NCBI GenBank assembly: GCA_917880885.1
Contig: OU862907.1
Location: 68,691,072 to 68,755,071, forward strand
Direction of reading: 5' to 3'
Origin: Limnephilus marmoratus
Taxonomy: Eukaryota; Arthropoda; Insecta; Trichoptera; Limnephilidae
DNA length: 64,000 nucleotides
The notes under the pieces are model-generated. The model worked only from the letters and a program-made list of their open reading frames with translations, was not told the origin of the DNA and did not search any database. The position numbers and the translations under genes are program-made. Below, piece after piece: positions 21,100 to 30,229 of the stretch (position 1 is its first letter; every line of letters begins with the position of its first letter).

Positions 21100-21545
21100 A
21101 TAAATGATATAAATAAAAATGAATCGCCGAAATGTATGTACACGCATAATTTCCGAACGACTGCACCAATTTGGAGATTTCTTTTTTTTGTGTTCGTTAT
21201 TATCAGGACAAGGTTTGTATAAAACTACTGGTGAGCTGTGGCATTATGAAATTTGTATAAAAAACTTGCATTAGGTGGCACGCCAGCTGTTTGAAAACTT
21301 AATGTACCGGGACTGAATCTATGGAATGCGGGAGGGGGAAGGGGGACTCAGGTAGGGAGTTCGCGGGAGGGAGGGAGGGGAACCAGTGAGGGGTGAGGGG
21401 AACCTGAGAGGGGGGAGGGAAAATTGGGAAGGAGGTTCGCGGGACGGGAGGAGGGGGGGAGTGGAGTGGGGCGAGGGAAGGTGGAAGGAACGGAGTGGAA
21501 ACGTGTGAGGGGAAGGCCGCAACGCATACCGGGTACCAGCTAGTA
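21100..21545 (+). mobile_element. Helitron-like 3' end with polypurine tract
   Basis: The sequence GAATCGCCGAAATGTATGTA...CCGAACGACTGCACC is a widespread insect Helitron-type consensus. It is followed by a GGGAGGGG-rich tract (21320-21510) and ends GCATACCGGGTACCAGCTAG(T) at about 21544. The inverted copy at 40474 ends the same way (GCATGCCGGGAACCAGCTAG), matching the CTAG-type 3' end of Helitrons. No Rep/helicase frame. Confidence 0.6.
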
Positions 21546-21635
21546 ATGTAATAAAATTAAAAATTTAATTAATGATACAAATCATTTTGGTGGTATAAAT
21601 TGAAATTGCAAATTACCTCTTTATGTCGTTATTAA

Positions 21636-22505
21636 AGTAGTTTATCGGGACTTTTTGTCATATATTTGTAAAATGTATAAAATAAATAAATAAAAACCCA
21701 TAATCATTGTAAACTAGCCCATAAACATTGTAAACTAACCTTATATCATTGTAAACTAACCTAAAAACATTGTAAACTAACCCCTTAATACTGTAAACTA
21801 GCCCATTAACATTGTAAACTAACCAACTTACATTGTAAACTAACATATTCACATTGTAAACTAACCTATTAACATTGTAAACTAACATATTAACATTGTA
21901 AACAACCCTACTAACATTGTTAACTAACCTATTAACATTGTTAGCTAACCTAATAACATTATAAACTAACATATTAAATCAAATGTAACTATTAAATCAA
22001 ATGTAACTATTAAATCTCTATAATAAGATCTTTAATGTAAAGAACCCGTTCGACAAACTGCTAAAAAGTAGTTTATCGGGACTTTTTGTCTCATATTTGT
22101 AAAATGTATAAAATAAAAAAAAAAAACATAATCATTGTAAACTAGCCCATTAACATTGTGAACTAACCTTATATCATTGTAAACTAACCTAAAAACATTG
22201 TAAACTAACCCCTTAATATTGTAAACTAGCCCATTAACATTGTAAACTAACCAACTTACATTGTAAACTAACATATTCACATTGTTAACAACCCTACTAA
22301 CATTGTAAACTAACCTATTAACATTGTAAACTAACCTATTTACATTGTAAACTAAATTATTAACATTGTAAACTAACCTACTTACATTGTAAACTAGCCC
22401 ATTAACATTGTAAACTAATCTACTAACATTGTAAACTAACCCATTAACATTATAAACTAACTAACTAACATCGTAAACTAGCCCATTAACATTGTAAACT
22501 AACTA
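21636..22505. repeat. 21-bp satellite in a 430-bp tandem duplication
   Basis: Units of about 21 bp around ATTAACATTGTAAACTAACC run through 21694-22010 and 22125-22505. Both blocks are preceded by the same unique leader (AGTAGTTTATCGGGACTTTT at 21636 and 22066), so the whole block was duplicated once. Minus-strand open frames with repeating VYNVN are repeat artefacts. Confidence 0.9.
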
Positions 22506-22597
22506 ATAAAAATTATGTTTAAAGGCGTTGATTGCTTTTCCTACAATTTTCTTCGACGTAGTTTATTTTGAAATTCTGAGCGTGCCCACGGTTATAA

Positions 22598-22614
22598 AAG
22601 TTTAAGAACCACTG
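22598..22614. mobile_element. Isolated hAT-type terminus
   Basis: AAGTTTAAGAACCACTG is the inverse of CAGTGGTTCTTAAACTT, the classical terminus of a broad group of hAT elements. No matching left end or target duplication was found, so it is a solo end, with part of the element to its left. Confidence 0.5.
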
Positions 22615-22764
22615 CTATAAGAACTCTTTATAATTCCTAGAAATGTTTTCTACACTGATTTCAAGAAAAAGTGACATCACTGAATTACAAGATGTTTCCA
22701 CTCCTAGGCCCAGATAGGCCCAACTATTTGAAAATCTGTTCAAGAAAAAGTCGATATATGAAAA

Positions 22765-22870
22765 CGTTTTTTTACATTAACTCCACACAGAAGGCCCTGA
22801 GAAAAATTATTCCCTGAGGGCCTATGACATCTTTGGTATGCTGTGTGGAGTGTCTTTTTAAAGAAAGGAA
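22765..22870 (-). other. LINE 3' UTR remnant
   Basis: On the minus strand the words GATGTCATAGGCCCTCAGGG and GTGTGGAGTTAATG match the 3' region at 28755-28850 (GATGACATAGGCCCTGAAGG, ATGTGGAGCTAATG), which there follows LINE coding sequence. Likely the conserved 3' hairpin of that family. Confidence 0.5.
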
Positions 22871-23136
22871 GGAGAGCAAGTTTGGTAATTATTTAATTTT
22901 TAATAATCAGGTCATCCGCCGACAGATCCAGACAAACCTCACCCCATGAACCCAGGCACCCCTGCTAAGTCACGAAACGTAACGAACCACTCAGGGTGAC
23001 CCTCGGCAGAAATGTTGTTTATCCAATATTATATTGTTCAATACAATATGGTTCCCGGGGCGGCGGTACCCATTCCCGCCTCCCAAATTGAAAAATTTGA
23101 TCAATTATTTCAAATATGAAGTAAGGACAAATTGCG

Positions 23137-23390
23137 CTTTCTTCGTGTTCCCGGACACGCCCACAGCACACTTCTATCCGCTTATCTCTTCGGTGGAATT
23201 AGCAGTCAGTGTGTTGAGGTAAATAGTTTTTAAAATAAGTATCAAAGAAATAAATAAGGTGTACCTAGTATGTAAATAAAAGCGTAAAATTACACCTACC
23301 TCAACACACGGACCATACTACCATACCACTGAAGACGTAAGTGGATAGAATTGTTCTTTGGGTATGTCCGTGTGGCCGAACTGAGCTCAT
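23137..23390. repeat. Imperfect foldback, about 100-bp arms
   Basis: The left arm (CGTGTTCCCGGACACG ... TCTATCCGCTTA ... GTGTGTTGAGGTA) and right arm (CACCTACCTCAACACACGG ... TAAGTGGATAGA ... GTCCGTGTGGCCG) pair with many mismatches. An old MITE or foldback. The short open frame at 23034-23222 lies across it and looks non-coding. Confidence 0.6.
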
Positions 23391-23460
23391 CAGTTGAAAT
23401 GAATCAAACATTTTTTCTTGAATAGATGGTGCCTAGGAGTCGGAAATTACTCGCGTAATA

Positions 23461-24321
23461 GGCCACTTGCATCACGTGTTTTTATTATTTTTCCGGTTTA
23501 GGCAAATATTCTAAGACATTCTGTATTTTTATTTTATTTTTTAATCGTATTTTTGAAACCCTGGGGATTTTTTGAAAATTTCAATCCGAAAAATCAGACC
23601 ATTTTTTATAAACCGGAAATACGGGACATAATTTTATAAGTGTGAAAAAACGATAATTACATAGCCGAAAATCATTTAAAAAAAAGAACGTTTTCCACCC
23701 GAATGGCACAGGAGAATAACGAGGCATACCAAAAATATTACATCTCATAAATATTTTTTTCCTTGATCCATCTTGTTGATCATAAATCATTATATTATTG
23801 TACAGCGTATATATTACTAAATTCAATGTAATATACTTGTGTTTGTAAATTATAATAATAATAAGAATATTATAAAATTTTATTTTGTTAAAATCAGCAC
23901 CATAATCATTATACCTCTAAAACACGTACCAACATCTTCATCACGTTCTGAAGAGAACCCCGTACATCTAAAATGTACGGGGTTCTCTTCAGAACATCTG
24001 TCAAAAAGTGAAATCAAATGATAAGTTCGCAGAGAACAAACAATAAATCTAGTGAACGAATTCAAAAATTCGCCTGAAATCAAAGTGATGCCATATAAAA
24101 AAAATAAATCAGTGTGGAATTTTTTAAAATTAATAGGAACATTTTCGGAGACGGGACATTTTCATGTAGTGACGTCATGAGCCCAAATAATGGATTTATT
24201 TATTTAAAAATAAAAACAACTGTACATTTCTAAACAATTTTAGTAACATTTTCTTAATCTTAGTAAAAAGATCTATCCACATGATTTTTTCCAAGTCGTT
24301 ATGAAATCCACGCAAGTGGCC
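23461..24321. mobile_element. GGCCACTTGC element, copy 2 (861 bp)
   Basis: Same family as 9828-10682, complete, with GGCC termini and TA on both sides (23459-23460 and 24322-24323). It has a perfect central hairpin (23945-23995). No transposase. The family is probably mobilised in trans by a TA-targeting transposase; this is inferred from the flanks of this one copy. Confidence 0.85.
23945..23995. other. Perfect 23-bp stem hairpin inside the MITE
   Basis: Arms 23945-23967 and 23973-23995 (GTTCTGAAGAGAACCCCGTA...) are exact reverse complements with a 5-base loop CTAAA. The equivalent in copy 1 has an extra few bases and mismatches. Function unknown; the arms could form a cruciform or RNA hairpin. 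Confidence 0.85.
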
Positions 24322-24621
24322 TATTGGATGATATCAGTTTTCTTTGAATTGGGTTTGGTTGTCATTTCTAGGTATTATTTCTGTTCAGTGTATTGAAGTA
24401 TGCAGAGACGAGCAATCAGATAATCCAAGTCGCCTGTTTTCAAGGAGTGCTCCAATAATATTGTGTTATCTTATATTACGAGGGTCAGTCAAAAAGTAAT
24501 GCCTCCTTTTTTTTCTACTTATATAAATTTAGTTAAATAAAAATTTAGAATTTGGTGCTATTCCTCAAACCTTCTAAAATCTGCTGCATTAGTAAATTTT
24601 TGCGTCAACAGGTGGCAGCAC

Positions 24622-25700
24622 AATGGCTGACATTGATTTTCATATCAGACAGCGTTCTATGATTGATTCTTGACTGTAGAAGGTGAAACGCCCATTCGCA
24701 TTCATGAAAGACTGAAAAATGTATACCAGATGTAACAGTGGATGTCAGCACTGCTATTGCTGTAACGAAGCTGAAGGACAAACATCGCTGGCTGAACAAA
24801 AGCTGAGCGGCAGGCCATTGATTGCAGTGACTGCACGCAGCATTGAGAGAGTTGATGACAACATTCGTGATAACACCAGATAACTAGAGATGTCGCATTA
24901 CCTCCGCCAGTAAAGGCAGTGTCATGACAATTATTCGACAAAAGATTATTCAACAAGAGTTTGTGCAATAGTCCAGTCAAATAAGGATTTCACCCCTAAA
25001 TGAAACGGAATAAGCTGAAAATTTGTGTAAATCTTTATCTTGGTATTCTACATGTTGTCTCAAAAGTCTCATATGGAAACGTGTGAGCGTCTTTGGATAT
25101 TCAAGGTCGAAGGTCACGTTTCAGCTCAATCTTAAAAACGGTTAGGCTTATAAAAAAATATTTCAGGCAAATTTGGTGGAGAATTTTATACTCTACAACT
25201 TTTATATGGAATGCAAATACGAATAGAGGCAAAAAGCGAGATATTTCCAAAAAACTGATTTTCGTGACTTTTGATAATAGTTACATTTGATTTAATATCC
25301 AAAGTCGCTCACACTTTACCATATGAGACTTTTGAGACAACATGCAAAATACTAAAATCAAGGTTTATACAAATTTTCAGCTTATTCCGTTTCATTTAGC
25401 GGTTATCCACTTATTTTAACTGAAGTGACTGGACTACAAGGTGGGTATCAAAAAAGTTAAAGGCAAGATTAAATAAACAAAACAATTAATGGCCTCACAA
25501 CTCTAGCAGCGCTTTTAGTCTCTGGAAAAAAATGTGACTGGCAACGGAAAATGGGTTTATTTTTTCGAACCTTAATTAAAGAGGTAGTCAATGGAATGGC
25601 ATCACATAAACTCACCAAGGACCAAAAACATCAAAACTGTGATCGGCCGGGAAAGTTATGGCAATGGATTTTGGATGTGACCGTGCTTTTTGCTACACTG
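24622..25700 (+). pseudogene. mariner transposase, disrupted
   Basis: The N-terminal part after ATG at 24622 (MADIDFHIRQRSMIDS) has stops and frame changes but shows CNEAEGQ, SGRPLIAVTARSIERVDD and the helix-turn-helix region of mariner transposases. After the MITE the C-terminal half resumes at about 25530 with VTGNGKWVYFFEP, then SMEWHHINSPRTKNIKT and GNGFWM. These correspond to the W-V-H-H-F-D-P-E-T-K-R and E-W-H-H motifs near the second catalytic aspartate region. The final catalytic segment is missing or replaced. Inactive. Confidence 0.85.
24971..25434. mobile_element. MITE with 140-bp inverted repeats, TA duplication
   Basis: Ends GTCCAGTC / GACTGGAC flanked by TA (24969-24970 and 25435-25436). 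Arms of about 140 bp include GAAACGGAATAAGCTGAAAA and GTCTCAAAAGTCTCATATGG. It splits the mariner transposase. The terminus TAGTCCAG is shared with the 42618-44405 element, and both contain CTACAACTTTTAT-like words. Confidence 0.85.
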
Positions 25701-25842
25701 TGATACGTACCCTTGTTAAAAGATGAACCAAAGCTGTGGAAATGGACGGAGAAACGTAACAAAATAATCATTATTTTTTTTTATAAACTAACGTTTAGGA
25801 CAAGATTTTTATGCATAGCACAAAGGGTAACAATTATTATAA

Positions 25843-26153
25843 GCAATAATTATCAGCCTGAAACACTCATCTACATTAAAAAAATCTTCCGAGAAAAGAT
25901 ACTTGCCGCCAACGGGACTTGAACCCATGGTTGTTTTCAGGTGGAAAAGTGATTGTTTAAACAGTAATTGTTGAATGAAACACTAGTACATATTGAATTA
26001 TTTGGCGGGTATTAGATAAGCCGCCATTGCTCAGTAGTCAGAGCACCTGACCGGCAATCAGAAGGACACGGGTTCAAGTCCCGTTGGTGGCACGTATCTT
26101 TTCTCGGAAGATTTTTTCAATGTAGATGAGTGTTTCAGGCTGACAATTATTGT
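25843..26153. mobile_element. Foldback carrying a tRNA-like gene
   Basis: The left arm (25843-25931) and right arm (26068-26153) pair over about 85 bp (CAGCCTGAAACACTCATCTA, TCTTCCGAGAAAAGATAC). They end in the two orientations of a tRNA 3' half. The right orientation continues into a full cloverleaf (26020-26092). It is nested in the mariner element. Confidence 0.8.
26020..26092 (+). tRNA. tRNA-like cloverleaf, Ala(GGC)-like, likely pseudo
   Basis: 73 nt fold as a cloverleaf: a 7-bp acceptor (GCCGCCA / TGGTGGC with one G-U), a 4-bp D stem (GCTC/GAGC), an anticodon stem with one C-A mismatch, loop CCGGCAA, and a perfect 5-bp T stem (ACGGG/CCCGT) with TTCAAGT. The anticodon position reads GGC (Ala-type). 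Position 33 is C where T is nearly universal, and G18-G19 are not evident. Its place inside a foldback argues for a mobile tRNA-derived element and against a working tRNA gene. Confidence 0.55.
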
Positions 26154-26255
26154 GTGGTTTTCAACCCATGTAATTGCATTTTTTTTATTTCTTGACTAAT
26201 AAAGGAGGAAAAATGAAGGAGGCATTACTTTTTGAATGACCCTCGTACATGAAAA

Positions 26256-27262
26256 AACCCACGATTGTGAAATTTATAATTCGCAAATGATGGATGCCTT
26301 TTCGGGATTATCGCGATAATTTTAAAAAATAATGAAGGTAGCACAGGTATCTACTTTAATGTGTACAGGGTGTCCCGGAAGTTTTGAATCAAATCAGGTG
26401 ACCGAAATGTGGTGGTCCAATTCTTAATTCTTTCAACGTTATATCAATTTTTGTTGTATAGTATCTATGCAATTTGGAAGGCGAATATGGGTACCGCCGG
26501 CCCGGGAACAGTCCGGCAGACGGCAATATCGAGGGATCTCCAAGTTTGACGTTAAAATATTATATTACCCACTCGCCGCGGGACGATACAGCTAAGTCGC
26601 TAACCCGGACAGTTATTTAGCTTAAGAGGAAATACTAGCGGCGTCTTTTCTATACAAACGTATTCCCCGTTTATCTCTCTGGATTTTGACCCTAGAGCAA
26701 AAATTTTTTTACGTAATATAGATATTAACCATTAGCGTGTCGGTACGTTTTGTTTTTTTTGATAATTTACTTTTTTTAGAAGTTAGGGCCTTCCAAAAAT
26801 GAATAAAATTGCCTGGTTTAAACGCCGTCAAAAGACGTTCAGTATACAAACCAAACAATGCATTTTAAAAAAAAAAACAAAACGTACCAACATAGAATAT
26901 TTTCTTCTAATACAGATAGTGAAAAAAAAAATTAAAATCGGTCATTTTTGGAGAAGAAAAATGGGGAATACAAAACATCGATTTCGAAGATTTTATTTAG
27001 GTATTTTCAGCCCAATGTGCAGGTGTCCCTTTCGCTCACTTCGCCTGAAGGGGCCGGGGAACGAGGGTTTTGACAAATACATACAAAGCGAAGTAGTGAT
27101 GTAACGAATTTTATCGGTAGACTAGTGTTGTCCTTCCCCGAGTAATCGATATTTTTTATTCGTTTTTTTCCGTTTAGTGACTTATCGCGGTATACCAATA
27201 CTGATCGAGCTTTCATGCTAAAATTGAGCGAAATTAAAATTGTTTATGTCAAGTACTATAAT
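26256..27262. other. Unassigned stretch with partial element ends
   Basis: ACAGGGTGTCCCGGAAG at about 26369 resembles a Tc1/mariner-type MITE terminus without its partner. 26467-26512 is a partial copy of the GTTATCCAAT-type end. The open frame at 26799-27104 is lysine-rich and unrecognised; it lies in A-rich sequence and is not convincing. Confidence 0.35.
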
Positions 27263-27468
27263 AAATTTTCAATTTGGGAGGCGTTATAGGTACCATCGCC
27301 CCGGGAACCATTTATTGGATAACCGTTATACCTTAGTTTTCTTTTTCGACACCTCTGTGTTGTCTCCTTCGAACGTCATTTTCTTTCGATAAAATGCTTC
27401 TCCCTTTAACATTTTGTCTATAATTCTTATGTGTCCATATTTGTTTGACTTTTAGTATTAATCCTATA

Positions 27469-27496
27469 CTGACGAAGAACACTCTGTTTTCGAAAC
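27469..27496 (+). other. CTGACGA...GAAAC hairpin motif
   Basis: CTGACGAA, a 6-bp stem with one mismatch (GAACAC/GTTTTC) and a 3-base loop, then GAAAC. The same layout occurs at 58847 and 63377. The order resembles a hammerhead core, as carried by Penelope-like elements, but an extra A precedes the stem and no cleavage triplet with stem III was found. Confidence 0.4.
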
Positions 27497-27554
27497 ATGT
27501 TGATAATATTGATTACATCGTGCTATTTTTACAAAGTTATTTGTTCTCATTTAA

Positions 27555-28127
27555 TTAAAAATGACGCCACAAAGTGTATTTGCAAAGTTTGAAGAAGCGT
27601 TTAACTTCAATTATAGTATCCTTACCGATTAGGTCAACCGGACTTGCCGCTAAAAAGTTTTTGTTTTCATCGTTACACTGTCCACAGGCACATGTAATCC
27701 TGTTTCTTTTGTAAATTGCTTCATTACTTGGTTTTCATTTTATTTTACATAATTTGTTGCATATTTCCTTTAAATTGCGAATGCTGTAACATGTTTAATA
27801 CTCTAGCAACTGAAGTTTTTGGCCGCAGCTCACATATTTTTCCAAAGTTTATATTGCTTAAAAATTATCATCACTTTGACCCATCGTATTCCTTTCGAGT
27901 TTTTCATTATTCGGTGAAGATAATTCATGGTAAAATTCCTCTTTTTTCATTTTAAACAATTCAGGTGGCATATCTGTTATATAATTCCAATTGACCATTC
28001 CTTTTTTCCTCTTTCCATTCGTGTTTTCGTTAAACGTTAGTTTTCTTTTCCAATATCTTCCCATATTCTCATTCGAAGGTGTTTTCTTTCTATAATCAAG
28101 ATCTTTCAAGATCTGCTTGACCTTCAA
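27555..28127 (-). pseudogene. YqaJ-like exonuclease/recombinase pseudogene
   Basis: The minus strand from 28127 reads GRYWKRKLTFNENTNGKRKK, MVNWNYITDMPPELFKMKKE, then LERNTMGQSDDNF, a stop, NINFGKICELRPKTSVARVL in another frame, and CNDENKNFLAASPVDLIGKD with TIIEVKR. N-F-G-K-I-C-x-L-R-P-x-T-S and L-A-A-S-P-x-x-L-I-G-x-D-x-I-x-E-V-K are the YqaJ/lambda-exonuclease-like PD-(D/E)xK core: D of ASP(D), then E-x-K. Here the D after ASP is V (ASPVDL), and stops interrupt the frame. YqaJ families are multicopy in insects and appear TE- or virus-associated. Confidence 0.7.
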
Positions 28128-28850
28128 AATATTGCAAGGAATGGCGCCAGCCTATATATTGGAACTATGTGTCCGACAAAACTTAAGCGAGAGACAGCTT
28201 ACTCTAAGTTCAGCAGATCTAGATGTTACTAATTAGGTACTCTCATTTGGAATAAACTTCCCTCAGCTCTTACTAATATCCAGAATTTGGCTGAATTTAA
28301 ACTGGCTTTAAAAACAAAATTATTTAAAAAATCACACCATTCATGAATCTTAACATCTTTCCAATATACGTAATAATAATAAACCATGTTCTCAAGTTTC
28401 CCGTGATTGTTTGGTTTCGGTTTCCTCATAATTGTATTTTTATTTTATGTTTAATATCCGAATTTATGTCAGAATATTTCTCATTTCTGAACGCAAACTG
28501 CCTTTCTGTTAGTATTTTATATTTTAGTTTTAAAGTTCTTGTTGTGTCCTGTGTTACAATAGCACCGCTATTGTCTATTATTATTATTGTCCCGTGTGTG
28601 CTATAACAGCACTATCTTTGTTAATTTTGTTCTTCTGTCATTGTTTTGTAAATACTCAATACTCTTTTATTATTTTCTCAATATTATAAGGAGCACTGTA
28701 GGATTATTTTTTAAACTTATTATAGTTAAGCTTCCTTCCTTTCCTTTCCCTGTACGGACCCCTACACAGCGTCTTCAAAGATGACATAGGCCCTGAAGGT
28801 TTTTTTTCCTAAGGATCCCATATGTGGAGCTAATGAAAAAAAAAACGTGG
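28128..28850 (+). pseudogene. LINE ORF2 C-terminus and 3' UTR
   Basis: Coding-like reading GMAPAYILELCVRQNLSERQ and LTLSSADLDVT, then a frame change to IWNKLPSALTNIQNLAEFKL and ALKTKLFKKS with a stop near 28345. This is the tail of CR1/Jockey-type ORF2. The 3' region ends in a conserved hairpin (ATAGGCCCTGAAGG ... TGTGGAGCTAATG) and an A-run at about 28835-28843. 5'-truncated, as is usual for LINE copies. Confidence 0.75.
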
Positions 28851-29052
28851 AAAGATGTGTGTATCTCCTTCGGTCGCTGGCTATAATGCTTGAAAAGGTT
28901 ATAATAGCGCCAAACTACATTCAATAAATATAATGTTAAATTTGAATTCGAAGCAAGATTTTAAGTAATCGCTGCCTTTAAACTACGTTAACATTCAGTT
29001 TTATCCAACCGTTATATTTTATTTGTTATATTTTGTTAAAAAATGTTGTTTT

Positions 29053-29185
29053 TTATGTGAATACCGCACAAGAGCCAGTGAGACTATGGCATCCACAATT
29101 AGGGTATGTTGTGAAGCTGAAGATAATGGCGAGCGGAAGGAAGTGAGGAAGAGGAAGGTGGGGAAGTGCCTGGATATTCAGTACA
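29053..29185 (-). mobile_element. SINE family 1 fragment
   Basis: Carries GTGAATACCGCACAAGAGCC..., GTATGTTGTGAAGCTGAAG and GTGCCTGGATATTCAG. It has an internal deletion relative to other copies (the CTGCTCCCGTCTGGA part is lost), and the head is missing. Confidence 0.75.
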
Positions 29186-29254
29186 GTTAGTGTACATTAT
29201 TGTTTAGTATCTTAGTTTTATCCAGAAAACGTGTTATTTTTCCCTTTTACATTT

Positions 29255-30020
29255 TTAACAGTCTCTCGTGTCTAGGATGATCGAAGTATGTATGAAGAAT
29301 GAGTTAATGATGAATGTAAGTAAATCTAAAGTCATGGTATTTGAAAGAGATAGTATGAAAACAATATGCAACATAGTTGTGAATGATGAGTATTTGGAGC
29401 AGGTGGGTGAGTTTGTGTACTTGGGAAGTATGTTTACGAGAGATGGTAGTTTTGACAGAGATATCGAAAGAAGGGTAAATGCAGGCAACTCTTTTAATGG
29501 AGGACGAACGCCTTTGGCGCCAACAAAAAACTGTCAAAAGAAGCGAAGGTAGCCGTCCATAATTGAGTGCTGGTACCTACCCTGATGTATGGCAGTGAGG
29601 GATGGAACTGACAGAGGAAGGATGAAAGTAGACTGAATGCTGTAGAAATGAGATCCCTGAGGCGTATGTGTGGTAAAACCATGTACGATCGTGTGAAAAA
29701 TGTGGAGATCCGCGAAGAATGCAAGGCTGATGTAAGCGTAATGAGTAAGATTAAGAAAGGGACGCTCAGATGGTTTGGGCATGTAGAGCGAATGAACGAG
29801 TAAAGGAGTGTAAGGAGAATATATGACGTAAATGTGAAAGAAAGAAGAAGTCGGGGACGCCCGAGGAAGACATGGCACGACCAAGTGAATCAGTTACTTA
29901 TATGTGAACGAGGCAAGGAGTGTGTGCCAAGATCGAGTTGTTTGGCGGTCCGTCCTCTCTGCCTACCCCTGCGGGGAAACGGCGTGATGGTTAGTTAGTT
30001 AGTTTTAGTTAGTTTACATT
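29255..30020 (+). pseudogene. LINE ORF2 C-terminal third with (TTAG)n tail
   Basis: Plus strand reads MNVSKSKVMVFERDSMK, EYLEQVGEFVYLGSMFTRDG, then RLNAVEMRSLRRMCGKTMYD, TLRWFGHVERMNE and RSRGRPRKTWHDQVNQLL. K-S-K-x-M-V-F, F-x-Y-L-G-S, R-S-L-R-R-M-C-G and R-W-F-G-H-V-x-R-M identify the thumb and C-terminal part of the very common insect RTE-type endonuclease/reverse transcriptase. Several frame changes. The element ends in TTAG tandem units (about 29988-30020), the simple-repeat tail typical of these elements. Confidence 0.85.
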
Positions 30021-30229
30021 TTTAACAACTAGATTACGTATATTGGACAAAATATGTTTTGTGTTCTTTGTACAGCCGTTATTGAATAAAAAGTAAGTTT
30101 GCTACAAAACAAAAGACCATTATTTTATTTTTTCCAAATCACGAAATATAGTTTTTTCTAAACTTCGGGTCGTTTAGACTAATTTTATTTATTTTTACGT
30201 TTCGAATAGCTACAAATCATTTGCAACTT

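Larger units (their letters stand above)
24479..26245 (+). mobile_element. mariner element, 1.77 kb, with nested insertions
   Basis: Terminal repeats CGAGGGTCAGTCAAAAAGTA and, inverted, TACTTTTTGAATGACCCTCG; TA on both sides (24477-24478 and 26246-26247). The AAAAAGTAATGCCTCC subterminal words are typical of mariner. The interior holds a dead DD34D-type transposase gene and two nested elements (24971-25434 and 25843-26153). Confidence 0.92.
23014..27323. mobile_element. Possible 4.3 kb element with GTTATCCAAT ends
   Basis: Left sequence 23017-23097 (TTATCCAAT ... GGTTCCCGGGG ... CGCCTCCCAAATTG) is repeated inverted at 27263-27323 (CAATTTGGGAGGCG ... CCCCGGGAACC ... ATTGGATAAC). Partial copies occur at 26467-26512 and 33664-33728. 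The interior is filled by other elements (foldback, MITE, mariner), and no transposase of its own was seen. Two independent solo ends in inverted orientation are an alternative. Confidence 0.4.

Noticed and set aside
21658..22280. Minus-strand repetitive proteins rich in VYNVN
   Set aside because: Translation of the 21-bp satellite, in phase only because 21 is a multiple of three.
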